Source: DASXKD01 sp963703605 (GTDB lineage: Bacteria > Actinomycetota > Actinomycetes > Streptosporangiales > Streptosporangiaceae). From it: 64,000 nucleotides of DNA. This document shows positions 63,196-64,000 of the stretch, piece after piece. The notes beneath the pieces are model-generated. The model was not told the origin of the DNA, searched no databases, and worked only from the letters and a program-made list of their open reading frames with translations. A program made the position numbers and the translations under genes. Position 1 is the stretch's first letter. Each line of letters begins with the position of its first letter. The stretch spans positions 124,001-188,000 of the forward strand of contig CAVPFC010000051.1 in the NCBI GenBank assembly GCA_963703605.1, given 5' to 3'.

Positions 63196-63999
63196 TCAGC
63201 GAGGCGTCAGGTGCAAGATGACGACCTCGTCGGTGCCCGTGCCGGCGTTGTTGTTGGTGCCGGACGGCTGTCCCGACTCGTACGGATTCGACTGCGTCGG
63301 CCAGCCGACCCAGTGCTGGGAGTTGTACTCGAACCAGTCCGATGCCGTGGTGATCGGGATCACCGGCAGGTTCGCGGCCACGTAGTTCTCGATCGGCATG
63401 AGGGCGGCCGCCTGCTGCGGCACCGTCGAAGCTCCGGCCACCTTGGCCAGGGCAGCGTCGATGGCCGGGTTGTTCAGCCGCTCGTAGTCGCCGGTGGCGG
63501 CGGTGCCCTTGTCCAGCGCACTGTCCAGCCAGTTGTCGTAGAGGTTGTACGGCGTGATGCCGCCATTGGACCAGTGCTCGGCCAGGGAGAAGTTGCCGTT
63601 ACCCATGTCGGCGTTCCACGCGTTCACGCTGATGCCCTGGAACGTCGCGTCGATGCCCGCGTTCCTCAGTTCCTGGGCGGCGATCGAGCCGACCTCGGCG
63701 TAGTCGGTGTAGGCGGACGGGCTGATCAGCGTCACCGAGACGGTCTTGCCGCCCTTCTGGAAGAAGCCGTTGGCGCCCTTGGTGTAGCCGGCGTTCTTCA
63801 GCACCGTCTGGGCGGCGGCCGCGTTGCCGCTGGCGGATACGGTCTTCGAGGCGACCGGCGAACTCCAGGCGGTGTAGGTCGGCAGCGTGATGCCGGTGGC
63901 GTTGAGCACCGGGTTCTCCAGGCCCGCCTCGCCCTCGGAGGCGAGCACCGTGCGGTTCACCGCCAGGCTGATCGCCCTGCGGACCGCTAGCTGGTTGGT
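63196..63999 (-). CDS. ABC transporter solute-binding protein, family 5, C-terminal part
   Basis: The partial frame runs in from the window edge and gives about 267 residues. TNQLAVRRAISLAVNRTVL and SGNAAAAQTVLKNAGYTKG are typical of the peptide/nickel-binding family (SBP_bac_5), as is the closing NLPVIPITTASDWFEYN. It delivers oligopeptides or similar solutes to an ABC importer, whose genes lie outside the window. A hairpin follows. Confidence 0.88.
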   Translation of the reverse strand, partial: TNQLAVRRAISLAVNRTVLASEGEAGLENPVLNATGITLPTYTAWSSPVASKTVSASGNAAAAQTVLKNAGYTKGANGFFQKGGKTVSVTLISPSAYTDYAEVGSIAAQELRNAGIDATFQGISVNAWNADMGNGNFSLAEHWSNGGITPYNLYDNWLDSALDKGTAATGDYERLNNPAIDAALAKVAGASTVPQQAAALMPIENYVAANLPVIPITTASDWFEYNSQHWVGWPTQSNPYESGQPSGTNNNAGTGTDEVVILHLTPR

Positions 64000-64000
64000 C

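Noticed and set aside
52587..64000. Attachment site repeated from the 3' end of tRNA-fMet
   Set aside because: I did not find a second copy of the tRNA 3' sequence in the rest of the window, and there is no integrase gene.

Overview
This window comes from the chromosome of a very GC-rich actinobacterium. The evidence is strong G/C codon bias at third positions, a mycothiol S-conjugate amidase (mca), a SigE-type sigma factor, two LytR-CpsA-Psr (LCP) proteins, the DUF501-ppx pair, an hppD-AsnC pair and an isoprenyl transferase-PhoH pair. These neighbourhoods are familiar from Streptomyces and Streptosporangiales relatives; the species cannot be named from the sequence alone.

Layout. 1-8.9 kb is housekeeping metabolism: DUF501, exopolyphosphatase, family-5 uracil-DNA glycosylase, a tRNA-like gene with an odd anticodon loop, a DUF4287-PPOX pair, thiolase, and cystathionine beta-synthase overlapping cystathionine gamma-synthase/lyase. 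9-13.1 kb carries an AAA/VWA chelatase-like pair separated by a duplicated repeat that forms a small coupled ORF. 13.1-17.1 kb has a ROK kinase, threonine ammonia-lyase, 4-hydroxyphenylpyruvate dioxygenase and an AsnC regulator. 17.1-35 kb has a frameshifted TetR with its DHA2 exporter, a sigma factor with a beta-propeller partner, greA, mca, a rhodanese, an aldo/keto reductase, a TetR/MMPL exporter pair, a DUF255 protein, a frameshifted NlpC/P60 hydrolase convergent with an LCP protein, and a conserved protein whose start codon lies in a palindrome. 35-39.6 kb holds an ATP-type PEP carboxykinase, isoprenyl transferase and PhoH. 39.7-52.4 kb is an envelope-glycopolymer region: glycosyltransferases, IspD/TarI-like and choline-phosphate-type nucleotidyltransferases, an sn-glycerol-1-phosphate dehydrogenase-like enzyme, a CDP-alcohol phosphotransferase, a GT87-like protein, an HD protein, a second LCP protein and a large membrane protein.

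An initiator tRNA-Met at 52.5 kb marks the start of an accessory, decaying region that runs to the window end. It contains a frameshifted 13-repeat IPT/TIG surface protein, remnants of an APH-type phosphotransferase, a DUF574 methyltransferase, a DUF3375 (JetA-like) protein and an alpha/beta hydrolase, an internally deleted hydrolase, small membrane proteins, a beta-helix secreted protein with five frameshifts, and part of a family-5 solute-binding protein.

The most unusual signal is structural. A dispersed GC-rich repeat sits at three co-directional gene junctions (DUF501/ppx, cbs/metB and AAA/VWA) and is read in different frames at different sites. A second G-rich repeat occurs in a divergent promoter and again inside a secreted protein's N-terminus. 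An 18-bp minisatellite in the TetR N-terminus has one 17-bp unit that breaks the frame. Repeat insertion and slippage at gene edges appears to be shaping this genome.
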